A stretch of DNA of 64,000 nucleotides, taken from contig MNCI01003323.1 of NCBI GenBank assembly GCA_015680685.1, forward strand, positions 37,904 through 101,903, read 5' to 3'. The number at the start of each line of letters is the position of its first letter. Within the stretch, counting starts at the first letter, position 1. The position numbers and the translations under genes are program-made. The DNA comes from Gnetum montanum. Its lineage: Eukaryota > Streptophyta > Gnetopsida > Gnetales > Gnetaceae. Below, piece after piece: positions 1 through 11,200 of the stretch. The notes below the pieces were generated by a model, which saw nothing but the letters and a program-made list of their open reading frames with translations, was not told where the DNA came from and made no database searches.

Positions 1-90
1 ATCAACAGCAATGAATTACCGAATCCCGTGAATCATATATATTTGAAGTGGTACTACATTTAGCTGCATATCAAATTTTAACATCAGGCA

Positions 91-695
91 TGGCAACAAT
101 TTTCCGCTATGACGTAAAACTAGCACTCTCTTCACGCGTCCGCCACGACGCTAAACTGGCCCTGATTGTGCACTACGATGTAAAACTGGCACTCTCTTTA
201 CGCGTCTGCCACGACGCTAAACTGGCCCGGATCGTCCGCTACGACGTAAAACTGGCTCTTTTTGCATGCGTCCGCCACGACGCTAAACTGGTAATGATCG
301 TTAGCCACGATGTAAAACTGGCAAGTTGCAACAGTCCGCTACAACATAAAACTAGCAATGTTCTACAGGTTTGCTAAGACGTAAAACTGGCATTTCCTGC
401 ACGCATCCACCACGACGCTAAACTGGCACCGGCTGTCTGCCATGACATGAAACTGGCACAGGTAAGTATCCATCTACTGGGACATGAAACTAGCACAAAT
501 CTATCCTTGGGTCACGACATGAAACTGACATCCACAGCACGATCTGCTGAGACCATAAATCAGCTCGACCACCATCTGCTACGACGTAAAACTAGCATTT
601 TTCGGTCCGCCCAGACTTTAAACTGGGACCATGGTCTGCTGGGACTTAAAACTAGCAACGACAGTCTACCAAGACTTAAAACTGGGACCTACAGA
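91..695 (+). repeat. Tandem array, 3' region of B/E-lineage element (copy i)
   Basis: About 18 imperfect units share the core GACGTAAAACTGGC (variants GACGCTAAACTGG, GACATGAAACTAGC, GACTTAAAACTGGG). Core starts fall near 111, 147, 177, 213, 243, 279, 309, 343, 378, 414, 444, 481, 516, 551, 583, 614, 643 and 673. Spacing therefore alternates 36/30 bp at the left, a 66-bp dimer, and drifts to 29-37 bp further right. The same core follows the last sense ORF in four other elements of this window, in the same orientation relative to the element. Tandem repeats in the 3' untranslated region are known for plant Tat-lineage gypsy elements. The pol that should precede this array lies left of the window. 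Confidence 0.88.
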
Positions 696-859
696 CCGCC
701 AACATGCGAACCAAGCAAGCACAATCGTCTCTATGTAGCTGCAAAACAAATGGGGTGGGATGCCGGGACAGCCTCAGTATCGCTACCTCATAGGCATTCT
801 GCTGATTCCTTGGATGTGCTAAAAGGCATACTACTGACCCCTCGGAGATGCCATCACTG

Positions 860-1262
860 CACCCATTTTAGCGATGGCACCTCTGAGAGTTTAGTTTTTC
901 CGTCCGGAGCCCCAAAGGAGTTCTCATCAACCACAACCTTGGGGATCTCAGCTCATCATCACTATCAGGCTCTGGCTTCACAGATTCACCTAGCTGGTTC
1001 TTTGCATAACCAGTCAGGTGCGATGAGCCTGATACTCTTTGGCGGCGATATGCTGGGCCGAGCGTCAATGTTAAAGACTCTAGCCTCGTGCTGTAGTTCC
1101 TCCTTCACGGCCCACTCACTCTGTCTCGCCCCAAATGGTACTTGTTTCAACAACCTCTCCATTGATTCAACCGAACTATGGTGTCCTCTATTTTCTTCTT
1201 TGATTGCAAGTTACTTGTTGCGAGGACGTCGTTCAAAGGTGCGTTCATCTGAGTGGTGAGGT
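860..1262 (-). pseudogene. Possible antisense accessory-ORF remnant of copy i
   Basis: This sequence lies between the array (91-695) and the polypurine tract at 1879, where the other lineage B/E copies carry antisense coding sequence. The minus strand reads through with few stops: one frame is open for 66 codons (1068-868) and contains a charged stretch PEPDSDDELRSP. A second frame contains a coiled-coil-like run rich in E, K and R near 1100-1250. I could not align it convincingly to the better-preserved antisense exons of B, F or E3, so identity rests mainly on position. It could equally be non-coding; the plus strand is also open (447-1259), which weakens any reading-frame argument. Confidence 0.3.
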
Positions 1263-1878
1263 ACATGCAGCGCTTTGAGATGGCCGCTTAGGTTAGCCTG
1301 TCGACCCAAGAGTGTATCCCTGTTTTCCTCATAATCCTATCTCTAGCTCTTACTCCCCCACCTTTCCATCATCTGTTTCCCTTACGCAAAATGTGAATAT
1401 GCAGCATATGCTTTCTGCATCCGCATTACAATCAAGTCCATAAACTAGCGTAACGCAACTCGCCTAGTGGACACTAAAAAAAAGGGGGGGCATCTGCAAA
1501 ATGGATGTAACACAACTCATCCAGGCCGCACAGACTCAACACAATTCATCTATGCAAGCCCCTTCATCTACAAAATGACAGCATAACTCCATGCAAACAC
1601 AATCGCAGGAGAAGGCCTGAGTGCTTATGCGTGGAAAAACTATACTCACACATTTGCATCTTCCCCGAACCTCACTTGAGTCTTCCCTGAACCTTTCTCC
1701 TCTTACCTCTGTAAAAATTTCCTCCCATAGCATTTTAACTCCTATTTCCCTCATTTCTGCACTTTTCCGTTGACAAGGCAACACCTGAGTAACCATTGAT
1801 GAACACTGTCGGTACTTTTACACATCCGGTGTTTCATATTCTTTGTCGACGTCTTTTGGGCAAGCCCTCTAAACGTCA
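1263..1878. other. Internal 3' untranslated sequence before PPT
   Basis: Pyrimidine-rich sequence between the array/antisense region and the polypurine tract. I see no convincing ORF. A run of A then G (AAAAAAAAAGGGGGGG-like, about 1475-1490) is a minor polypurine patch. Confidence 0.5.
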
Positions 1879-1893
1879 ACAAAGAGGGGCCAT
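1879..1893 (+). promoter_or_regulatory. Polypurine tract, plus-strand primer site
   Basis: AACAAAGAGGGGCCAT stands directly before the LTR start TGAAACACC. The same tract precedes the LTRs at 38535 (plus) and 57562 (minus), which identifies it as the PPT of the B/E lineage. Confidence 0.88.
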
Positions 1894-2059
1894 TGAAACA
1901 CCGTAGAAATTGCGAATCCGCCTAAGGTGAAGATTCACGATATGGGTGAAAAGTTCGCGATAGAAATCCAGAAAACAGAACAAGCCAAAGAGGTGCGCAG
2001 CATCAAGTCTCCAAGTCTCTTACAAATTTTCACCTTACTTTGTTTTCTCTCTTTACTCT

Positions 2060-2530
2060 ACATTACGCCACATAGTGTAATGTCGCTTAGCGTAACTCTG
2101 TTTAACATAGCCCGATATCAGAAAGTAACTTACTTCGGCAATTTTGATGAAGTTTAAAGTTTAAAGACTTGTTGCATATTCTGCTAAGTCTTTTGTTCAG
2201 GGCTGAGTTTACGCTTCGTTACGCAGAGTAGCGTAATGAGCTTCAAGGAAAGCAAAGTCAGAGTCCAAGGAAGCGCAGCAGATTGATTTCTTCTTTTTGC
2301 AGATTGGTCGCTTTATGCTTATTACGCTACGCAGCGTAATTTATTGTAAAGATGACCATGTTTATGCTCTACTACGCTTTGTGGCGTAAAGGAGCGTAAA
2401 ACAACTTGAATCAACTACTTCCATGCTCTATTACGCTCTGCCGTGTGATGCAGCGTAAACGAGCGTAATACAGCCTAAAGCCGGCTAAAGCAGTACCAGA
2501 TACGTACCTACTATCCACATGCACAATACG
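2060..2530 (+). repeat. Palindromic U3 cluster (TTACGCT/AGCGTAA)
   Basis: Six or more inverted-repeat units with arms ATTACGC...GCGTAAT occur upstream of the TATA box, near 2064, 2092, 2211, 2321, 2371, 2431 and 2525. One compact example is ATTACGCTACGCAGCGTAAT (2320-2339). Other LTR families in this window have clusters of different sequence in the same position. Confidence 0.8.
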
Positions 2531-2719
2531 CTGATGAGTGTATTGTGTGTAATCATGAAGCAGCTTTAGCAGAAGTGGTTGACAGCATACTTTGCCCCCT
2601 TTTCCAAAAGACGTGATGTGACATGACCAGTTTCAACATAAAGTTTGTCAAGTCAACGGTATTTTGAAGGTTGAGACACGTGTCATCAGGATCGTGCCTT
2701 CTCCACGTACTTCCGAACC

Positions 2720-2727
2720 TATAAATA
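2720..2727 (+). promoter_or_regulatory. LTR TATA box
   Basis: TATAAATA inside the LTR at 1894-3490, preceded by CCGAACC and downstream of the palindrome cluster; the expected RNA polymerase II promoter of the element. Confidence 0.7.
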
Positions 2728-3490
2728 CTCCAGTTGGTGGAAAGGACCAGGGGGGATCATCATTTTTGGGATTTTTTGGTAGCATCACTTTTTAGCAGAG
2801 ACAGAAGACATTTTGCTTGAGCATTGGCAGCAGGAGCGATCAGTCCTTTGGCGAAAATACAGCTCTCTCCATTGGCGATCATTGGCAGTTTTGAGTAGAG
2901 ACTACCCAAGGCAAAAGGAGCAGATTAGAGATCGAGAGATCGTCTGGTGCGGTTGACAAAATCTATTGATCAAAAACAGTTGATCGATAGACATCCAGGC
3001 TTGACCATCGTTGCATCACATCTTTGGCTTACGAGGTAGACCGAGCTTCATTCTGTACTCCTTGTTGAACAGTTTTCTTGTTATTTTGTGTATGCTTCGC
3101 ACAAGATAAGCGAGATTTACCATTGGAACTTTGTACACAATATTCTCAATCTTCAAGTCAAAGCATAGATCTTGGAATTGCGCATTCTTATTAAATCCGA
3201 TCCCCCTTGTCACGTTGACGTTGTTTTTATTTCAATTTATTTACATCGTTTTCTACTCCTTTTTCGATTCGTCGAATCAATTTGTTCCATGGAATATCCA
3301 TATACTACGCATAATATCGCAATATTTGTCAATTTACTGATTGAGTAAGTCCTTGTCTGATCGACAAGACCGTTCAGGGCACCGCGGATTCGTTTTCTCT
3401 AGCATGGCCCTCGCACAAATCCGTGGTTAAGACTATGTACACGGATTTTCATTTACTATTTTCCAGTGATCGACGTTTTCCGTCGTTACA

Positions 3491-4009
3491 GTTACCAAGC
3501 GTAGATCCTAGCTACACCACTGGGCTACCAAGCAGTCACACTTAAATGCTCGTAATCAAGTTGTACTCGTTCCACGTTCTAGGAGTTTAAGTGTGAGAGA
3601 GAGAAAATAGTAAATAACATTAAATAAATAACAAATAAATAAATGACAAAGTAAATGCTGCAATGATGAAGTAATCTTGATCTTTATTACCGGTCATGTG
3701 CTTGTCCAAGTACGGCACACTCGAATAAAGACACCGTACAATTACATTCACCATACTGCGGGGAGACACAGGAAAGAATCTAACTCTAGAGGGATCAAAC
3801 TGCCAGAGCTTTGCTACTCTAAAATTGGGATGTCAAATGAGGGAGAGCTGCCTCTTATTTATAGAAATTGCAGCTGACTGCGATATCGCGTATGTGATAT
3901 CGCGGGTAGATGAGATATCGCATACGCGATATTGCAGCCCATGAGATATCGCATAACGTGGGTGCCTTAACGCGACCACCAGCAATATGAGCAATTTCAT
4001 GTCTCATCA
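3491..4009 (-). mobile_element. Lineage-A LTR, 3' truncated
   Basis: On the minus strand this begins TGATGAGACATG and carries GATATCGC palindromes (3878-3955) before a TATA box (3856-3863). It continues with sequence matching the lineage-A LTR body at 18420-18500 (the block reading TAAGTGTGACTACTTGG). It stops at 3491 where the copy-i LTR ends, before the expected LTR terminus, so it looks interrupted by that insertion. Confidence 0.8.
3878..3955 (-). repeat. GATATCGC palindromic U3 cluster
   Basis: Three near-palindromic units: TGCGATATCGCG...TGATATCGCG, GATATCGCATACGCGATATT and GATATCGCATAACG. They lie directly upstream (minus strand) of the TATA box at 3856-3863. The same units occur once in the LTR at 8687 and once at 14579. 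Confidence 0.82.
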
Positions 4010-4034
4010 GTACTTATATGTATTCCAGGTTTAG

Positions 4035-4704
4035 TAATAAAGATTAAGGCTATTCTTCATCATTGCAGCATTTCACTTAGTTTAGGTTTATTTTTCCCTT
4101 GCTTTTTATGTTTTTAATGTTACTTACATTTACAGTCTCATTTAATTTTCTCATATACATTAGTAACTTAGCAAAATGAGTATATCCAATTTCAGGCACA
4201 TAAATATAATTGTGTGGTAACCTAGTAGTGACTTATCTTAATTCACTTAGTAGTAGGTCACTTAGTTATCCCAATGGTGGTTATATGAGCCTAAGGTGTG
4301 AATGTTAAGTGGGGAATGGATACTTATTGCCATTAGGCTAGTTAGTGAATTATTTCTATTATTCCTTAGTTAATACATCTTATGTTTATTTGACTATGTT
4401 TTAACTTAGCATGCTAAGAGCTAATCAACATCATTCAATCATATACCTTACCAACAGTCAAATCATAGACTTCAAGTTTTGCTAACTCTAATAGGAAGAT
4501 AACAATCACAAACTCATTGTCAACACACTAGTATACAATATGGTTAAGTGGTGGAAACTCTATAATCAACATCATTTAATCATATATCTTACCAAGAGTT
4601 AAACCATACATTTCAAATTTCACTGACTCTGGTAGGAAGATAAAGATCATGAACTCATTGTCAACATGCTAGTATACGATATGGTTGGGTGTTGAAAATT
4701 CACT
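4035..4704 (+). mobile_element. Strongly diverged lineage-A LTR with internal duplication
   Basis: Blocks such as ATAAAGAT...TCATTGCAGCATT-CACTTAG and CTTATTGCC-TTAGGCTAG follow the order of the lineage-A LTR at 18310-18590. Bases 4423-4563 and 4564-4704 are a tandem duplication with a 141-bp period (AATCAACATCATT(C/T)AATCAT at each start) and many differences between copies. It is much older than the other LTRs. Confidence 0.6.
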
Positions 4705-7700
4705 CTACTTATCAATTGGTAATCTTAGCTTTTATTGCATATGTTCAAGAATATAGTAGAAGATTAAAGATTAGGCACTCATTATTGATAGGTTAACTTA
4801 GCATTTATTTTTTATTATCAGTTAATTAAATATAATTTCTTATTTTTATATAAAGTTAGAATCATTAATTATTATATGCCTAAGCTAGACTTAACCATAC
4901 ATATTATAGGAGACACTATATACCTACTTACAAAAATAGTAACGTTTACAAAATTTTTAAATATTTTAAAAATTTTTAATAATATTTTATTAAAAATATT
5001 CAAGTATTTACAAAAATATGTTCTTTTATAAAGTAAATTACATAACTAAAATTGCATTTTTATTTACATCTAATAGAACCATTTGAATGTTTTGTAGATA
5101 ACTCACAATAGCCCATTGGGATTCTATCTATGACCTAGTTTTTAAGCCAAGACTCTTATTGTTAAGTTAAAACCTCATTAAGTTAGATATTTTTTAACTT
5201 ATAAATAATGAAGTAGTAAAGGGAACTTAAAAACTAGTTTTTTTCAAAGTTTTAAATGTAAAATGCTTATATATTGAAATATCAAAATATTATCTTAGAG
5301 ATAAACTAGTTATGAAGAATTAGTTTAAATAAATGTTTTTAAAAATGCTTAATAAAAAAATTTTATAATTTTTTGAAAAAACTATATAAAGATAAAATAA
5401 ATTTAAATAAGTAGATAAAAATTATGATAAATAACTTGTTTGCAAAAAATCTTACCAGTTATTACCATAACAAATAATTTATATCTAGTTTCACAAGTAG
5501 GATTTGGGGAAAAATGATTTATTTATATTGTTTTAAAAAGGAAAATAGAAAAAGATAAGATATATATATATACTTTTTTGACTTAGCTATAGCATTTGAT
5601 TAGACATTAAAAAAATTTACAGTGGAGACTTATCAAAGTAAGTTATCCTTAACTTAATGAATATTATTTAACAATTATAGGGAGAAATAACTTTTAAATT
5701 AAGATAAACAATGAGGTATTAGCTTAGAATAAGATTCTTGATTTAAAATCTCTAAGTTATGGGTTAGATTTTGATGAGTAATGTTGAGTTATAAAGATAA
5801 TTTGACTACATGTTATGAGGGTAAATGTTGTTATAAAAAAATTTTGGGCAAGTAAAATATGTAATGAGTTAATTCATGAATAAAAAAATGTATTAGTATA
5901 TACTATTTTGGTGATTGCGACAAATTAAAATGCAAGATAAGGACAAGTAAAACAAATGAAAACAATCAAAATGCTAGAGCCTAAAATGAAAATGTAATGT
6001 TAATGCAAATTGGTGAAATGAAATTATATGTAAACTACTAATAAATGATCATCACTCATATGCTTAATGCTCATCCCATCAAGGTAAGATCTTGGGAGGA
6101 TAAATGGATGAGCAAAATCATAATCTCTTTTAAGGCGTTAGCTATAAACTATTAAATATATAAGTTAGATAGAAATCAATGTAGAAATAATTTATTTTTA
6201 TTATGAAATGTCGAATCACATGTCAGAACTATATTTCATCACATAAATAGATAAAGAATTTTTTAATTTTAGCGTCTAAAAAATTCTTTTCCTGGTTAGT
6301 CTTTTTTGAAGATTCTTTGCATTTAATATTGTTTTAGTTTCACTTGTACATCTTCATAGAGTAGCAAAGATCTCTTGAAATCACCTTCATCTTCTTCAAC
6401 AACTATAAGCTCTTTATGTTGCTTATTAGCCAAGCGTAAAATAAGATGTGTATACAATCTGAATAACTATTTGAGTTTATGCATATGGACTTTCTTCTTT
6501 GTATCATATTGATGCAAAAAATCCTTAAGCTATCAAATCTAGAAGATTTTGAGGGTAGATTCATCCTTGCATCAAGAAGATCATAACAAGAATCAATGGA
6601 TTTTCCAATTCTTATTTTATGTGTTACCTATATTGTGCATATAGGGTGATGAATGTGTTAAAGGATCTCTAAATGTATATAATTTTTAAATATTTAAAAT
6701 TATATAATAAAATATTTGATACTATAGGAAGTTGAGCAAGATCTTCAATGAGAATTATAGATCTTTTGCCAAAAAATTGCAATTGATTATACAAAAGTAT
6801 TTTCTTAATCTTATATCATTATTATACTCAAAAGAAACCATTCACCTAAGAAACTAAACTCATCTATTATTAAGGCAATTTGACATAATTGCTTTTTATG
6901 ATGCATATAATTCTTTGCATTGCCCAATGTCAAGCTTTATCATGAAGTGTGTTGCTATTGCATTGATGTTATATGTTACAACTTTAGTTGATGCAAGCAT
7001 GACTAATGACTTATAATCAAGTTCATTCAATTTTAAGAAAGTACTATGAATTACACTAATCAAATAGGATTTTTCTATCCTTTCTATTTCTTAAATTTTT
7101 ATTTTTAGTGTAGGAGGTGTTTATTCTTCACTCTTTGATTGGTTTGTTTTTTTACTTTAATTCAAGCTTCTTATAAGCATAGCTAGTGTAATCATGATCT
7201 TTGATAAGTACTAATACTAAAGCTTTGTAACTTGTTTAAAATGTTGTTACATACTTTGTTACATCTTCTATAATGTTGTGGATGGAAAAATGAATTTTCT
7301 ATTTAGATATATGAAACCTAGTATTTCCATTTCATTAGAAATACCTAAATGGCAATAAATAATGATTAAGAATATTGATGCCATATTCTTTATGGTCTTA
7401 CAATTATAAAGGATCATCAATGTTTTTTTAACTCTTCCTTGAAATTACAATTCAAATGATCCTTCATTTTGATTCTCTACTATTGATTCTTTGTTATTCA
7501 TATATGTGACTAATAGGAAGTAAGTTGCTTTCTATTTCATTATCTTCATGACTAAGATCAGATTTCACACCCTTGGATGCAAAATGTAATAGAAACATCA
7601 CGTAATAGTATTCTAGCCATTTTCCCTCTCCTTGATTAAGAGGAATAAAAAATCTTGAATAGGCTTTAATGATTGCCTCATTTAGCCATTCATGCTAAAC

Positions 7701-7832
7701 AATGAAATCTTCATTTCTCTTTTTAAGATTGTATTTTTTGACAACTTCTAGCAATGAAACTTCCTTTGTTTTAAGTAGTCTCTTTTAATAAGCATTTATA
7801 ATTATGATATATTTCAAATAACTTCTATTTCA
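4705..7832. other. AT-rich decayed intergenic sequence
   Basis: About 3.1 kb of AT-rich DNA with many homopolymer runs and no supportable ORF, RNA gene or clear repeat unit. It is probably ancient transposon debris, but nothing in the sequence names a family. Confidence 0.6.
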
Positions 7833-8078
7833 GATAAGTTACAAAAATGGTGGCTTAGATGGTTTGGACATGTGCCAAGAAGATTAGACAATAAACTTTT
7901 CTAAAAAGGTTGTTGCATCAATGTTCTAGGAGAGCCACCAAAAGGAATATCAAATAAGACATGGAAAAAAGCAATCATAGATGATTTGAGAAAACCATAA
8001 ATAAAAAAAGATCTAGCTCTTCATAATAGTGAATGGAAAACAAGAACTCATATAGCTTACCTCATTTGGTTGGGATAA
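7833..8078 (+). pseudogene. RTE-type LINE reverse-transcriptase C-terminal remnant
   Basis: One frame reads KWWLRWFGHVPRR at the start, then a PPKGISNKTWKKAIIDDL block, then KKDLALHNSEWKTR. This matches the conserved C-terminus of plant RTE-clade non-LTR retrotransposons: the (L)RWFGHVxRR box, a K-TW-(E)-(I/V)-(K/D)-DL box and a (D)LA-x4-W box. There are two internal stops. The terminal TTGGTTGGGATAAGGCTAGG resembles the characteristic 3' end of such LINEs (and of Au SINEs). The rest of the LINE is absent, consistent with 5' truncation. Confidence 0.75.
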
Positions 8079-8686
8079 GGCTAGGATGAAGATAATGAGA
8101 TTCTGAGAGCTATGAGGTTTCTTCTTGAATTTTGAATCATATTTTGCTATGTATTTGATGACAACATACTTATCCAACTAATGATAGATGGCTCAAGTGG
8201 TAAGCTTATTTTTTTTTCAAGAAAGCTATTATCAATTTGAGTTATAATTAAGGCATCATTATATTTTTATATAATATTTTAAAGTATCTTATTGTCTATA
8301 TACCTTTGGGTATACTTATAATCATTCTTTCAGCTTCTAATATATCCTAGTGATTATTTAGAATAGGTTAAAAGTTAGTATTACCTTTTTATGTTTGTAA
8401 TGTCATAAGGTTATGAACACTTAGTTAAGGATCATTTCTCTAAGGGATACAAATGATCTCATTATTATTCATATCATATTGGCCATGGTACATTATACCT
8501 ACACAATTCATAAATTATTAATGGAGGAATACATTAATGATTATAATGTTGATATTACATTGCTAGTGCTAGTATTCCAATTGAAACTTGAATTGTTGTC
8601 TAAAAATATTTTACCTACATCTTTGCTACAATATTCATGTAAGTAGGTCCTTGGTTTGTAGATAGTATGCTATTAAACATCATAGT
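8079..8686. other. AT-rich spacer
   Basis: No ORF or recognisable element between the LINE tail and the lineage-A LTR; a poly-T tract lies at about 8210-8218. Confidence 0.5.
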
Positions 8687-9359
8687 TGATGAGCCGCGAT
8701 ATTGCATACGCGATATCGCGGCCTGCTACAATTTCTATAAATAAGAGGCGGCTTTCCTTGTTCTAGGCACTTAGACTTAGACCCTTAGCTAAACTCTTGT
8801 AGTTTTGCCATTCCAGAGTTAGAAGAATTTCCATGTGCCCACAGTAGGAGTCTTAAAGTGAACGGATCTTTATTCGAGCAAATTGTACCTAAGCACACAT
8901 TTGTGTATGACAATAAAGACAAACTTTCTGATAAACCTTGTAGCATATGGACTGAGCTAAATAGTAATTAATTATTGTTGAATGTTTAAATTCTTTCCTA
9001 GTTAATTAATCTCTCTCAACCCTTGACTCTCCTAGTTAAGTNNNNNNNNNNNNNNNNNNNNNNNNNNNNNNAATTAAAACGTAGTTAGTGAATAGTTAAT
9101 GAAAGTTAGTCACTTAGTTGTCTTCACCTTCCCCTATTAGCATAAGACATCAAAAAGACAAAAGATATAAAAATCATATACCTCAAGCTTACTTAACCAT
9201 ACAACCATGACAGTACAAGTAAGTTTGGGAAGAAAAAAATTGATTAACCTTAAGTTTTCCATTAAGGCACATAGGCACTTAGTCCTTGGAGTTCGACCGT
9301 ATCGCGCGTGAACACTCGTATTCGTATGGTTGAGTGTAGGGGTACCTCACCACTCATCA
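8687..9359 (+). mobile_element. LTR A1, lineage A
   Basis: It begins TGATGAGCC after ATAGT and ends CCACTCATCA directly before a PBS. A GATATYGC palindrome (8693-8722) precedes the TATA box (8736-8743). The terminal block GTATGGTTGAGTGTAGGGGT (about 9324-9343) recurs at the ends of the LTRs at 11059 and 18847. The copy contains the 30-N gap at 9042-9071, so its 673-bp length is nominal. Confidence 0.85.
9042..9071. other. Assembly gap (30 N)
   Basis: Thirty undetermined bases within LTR A1. Confidence 1.
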
Positions 9360-9360
9360 T

Positions 9361-9378
9361 TGGCATTGTTGCCAGGGA
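9361..9378 (+). promoter_or_regulatory. Primer binding site, lineage A
   Basis: TGGCATTGTTGCCAGGGA begins two bases after the LTR end. It resembles the tRNA-Asp-type PBS of plant Athila/Tat elements (from memory, roughly TGGCGCCGTTGCCGGGGA). A second copy lies at 11061. Confidence 0.75.
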
Positions 9379-9474
9379 CTTAGTTGTTTGTGCACTACGT
9401 AGAACATAGGAGATCATTCATATCATTGGGATGCTAGAAAAAACCCTTAGGGTTAATCAAGAAAAGATAAGACA

Positions 9475-10510
9475 ATGATAAATAGCACACCGAACAAGAC
9501 AAAAATGTCTTCTTCTTCGCACAAAAGCACTTCACCGCCTAAGACTAACATAAGAGACAGTTGGCAGCATAACACACGTAACAAAGATCCACCAGTTCCT
9601 CAACAGTTCCATGTGGTATATATTCATCATGATGAGTATGTACTCAACTTTACCTTTATTCTCCATCAAGATGAACAACTGCTTTGGAGAGACTTGAAGG
9701 GTAACATAGTGTTGCCTCCATACCGATCAATCTCGAACATGCTCCTTCGTGCTCTCGCATGAATAGGCATGTCACAGTTATATGTAGAATACATTGCATG
9801 TGATCATAACACAAGGGACTACCATCCCACAGAAGCACAACATCAAAGGGACTTGCAACAGGAGAGATATCATACATCCTTGAAGGGTAAATGGACCCAT
9901 AACGCTCCGTATGTCTTGAGCGAAATTGAGGGTGGTGAACCTACTTCAACAGGTTCCCCACCAAATGATGTTCCCCCTCCTAATAATGGTTAGGAGGTGG
10001 TGTATCAAAACCTCCACTCCATGGTTCACAACCTTGGTTCTGATCCCCATGAACATAAAGTGTTCAATGAGGAAACACAAACACATGATAAGGACAAGCG
10101 TTCTGATCGTAATCACGATCAGGGATGAGACCACCGAAGAGAAGGTAGAAAACATTTTCATGGCATTGGTTCTCCTTCTTCTTCACCTTCATCATCACAT
10201 TCACCCTCTCCTTCAGTGTCAGGATGTAGTCATAAGGAACCTAACCATGAGGATAAAGATAAACAGAGTGAGAAACCTCGACGAGAGAGTCGAGAACGAG
10301 AACGAGGGCGCTCTAGGGAATCACAACATAGAAGAAGGGAGAGTAGGGAACCACGTAGACATCATAGATGCTAGAGCGCCCTACTTGCAACCCTACTTGC
10401 AACCCGAAGCATGTTAGATATCACAAATGCCATAAGAATTCCTACAAGGCACCAAAAAGATAGTAGGATCAAGAGGTTAGACATGAATGATATCCCATGA
10501 TTTGAGGGGG
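9475..10510 (+). pseudogene. gag N-terminal region with SR-rich tail, lineage A
   Basis: A single frame runs from ATG 9475 through three in-frame stops (TGA about 9760, TAG about 9991, TGA about 10126) to about 10374. Residues near 10260-10370 form an Arg/Ser/Glu-rich tail (SRERERGRSRESQHRRRE), unusual for gag. The frame then shifts, and the next block reads KRLDMNDIP-FEGG, the sequence that normally leads into the gag domain (...GYDLDPHQHL at 11490). The frame is cut at about 10510, where a truncated LTR begins. I infer a gag N-terminus whose core was lost by LTR-LTR rearrangement. The stops sit where CGA or CAG codons would fit. Confidence 0.65.
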
Positions 10511-11059
10511 GATAAAGATCAAAATTACTTCATCATTGTAGCATTCACTTACATTAATCATTTAATTAATTATTATGTATTGCTTTCCTAGTTATTCTCT
10601 CTTACCCTTAAACTCATGTTAGAACATGGAATGAGTATGACTTGATTATGAGCATTTAAGTGTGACTACTTGGTAATCCAGTAGCGTACCTAGGATTTAC
10701 GCTTGGTAATCCCAGTGGTAGTCATACATGAAGTCTAAGATGTGTACAGATAATTAAGGAACAAATGCTTATTGCACTTAGGCTAGTTTAGATTCTCTCA
10801 CCCTTCTCTCCTAGCTTAATTAATATTACTTTCCATTGTCTTCAGGAGTAGCATTAAATTAGGAACCCATCATACACCTCACTCTGGACTAAACCATACA
10901 TGACAAAACTAATACTAGTCCAAGTGGGAAGACAACGAACTGTGACCTAAGGCTAACTTTCTAGATGCCACAACTAGTTCGTCTATGGAGTTCGACTAGA
11001 TAATGCATGTAACACTCGTATTTGTATGGTTGAGTGTAGGGGTACATTGCCACTCATCA
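10511..11059 (+). mobile_element. LTR A2, missing its U3
   Basis: It matches bases 18302-18847 of LTR A3 from ATAAAGATCA onward, ends CCACTCATCA, and is followed by a PBS. The first 230 bp or so (U3 palindrome and TATA) are absent; the left junction lies against gag codons with the run GAGGGGGG. It serves structurally as the 5' LTR of the internal region that follows. Confidence 0.82.
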
Positions 11060-11060
11060 T

Positions 11061-11078
11061 TGGTGCCATTTTCGGGGA
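11061..11078 (+). promoter_or_regulatory. Primer binding site, lineage A (second copy)
   Basis: TGGTGCCATTTTCGGGGA follows LTR A2 by one base; it is a diverged tRNA-Asp-type PBS. Confidence 0.72.
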
Positions 11079-11200
11079 TGGTGCTAGTTATCTAGATTAG
11101 TTATATCATACAAGGTCACTATATAAGGACTTAACGATATATCTTTTAGAAAGAAATAATTATAAAAGTCACATATAAATTCACACAAAATTTCATAACC

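Larger units (their letters stand above)
1894..3490 (+). mobile_element. LTR (3' LTR of copy i), B/E lineage
   Basis: The LTR starts TGAAACACCG after the PPT and ends CGTCGTTACA, about 1597 bp. A TATA box (TATAAATA, 2720-2727) marks the U3/R boundary region. The last 150 bp (GTCTGATCGACAAGACCGTT, then GATCGACGTTTTCCGTCG) match, on the minus strand, the ends of the LTRs at 32500-33568 and 55874-57562. That fixes family and orientation. The right end abuts an older lineage-A LTR at 3491, so this element probably inserted into it. The 5' half of the element is outside the window. Confidence 0.87.

Noticed and set aside
48-377. 109-codon ORF as a real peptide-repeat gene
   Set aside because: It exists because array units are multiples of three; the other copies of the array are not open.
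91-695. CRISPR-like spacing of short repeats
   Set aside because: Units are imperfect, spacers are not unique, there are no cas genes and the context is a plant retrotransposon 3' region.
447-1259. 270-codon plus-strand ORF
   Set aside because: It runs from the array into the antisense region and has no domain; the composition looks like chance openness.
4705-8640. Possible organellar DNA insertion because of high A+T
   Set aside because: No plastid or mitochondrial genes or tRNAs are recognisable; LINE and LTR debris explain it better.
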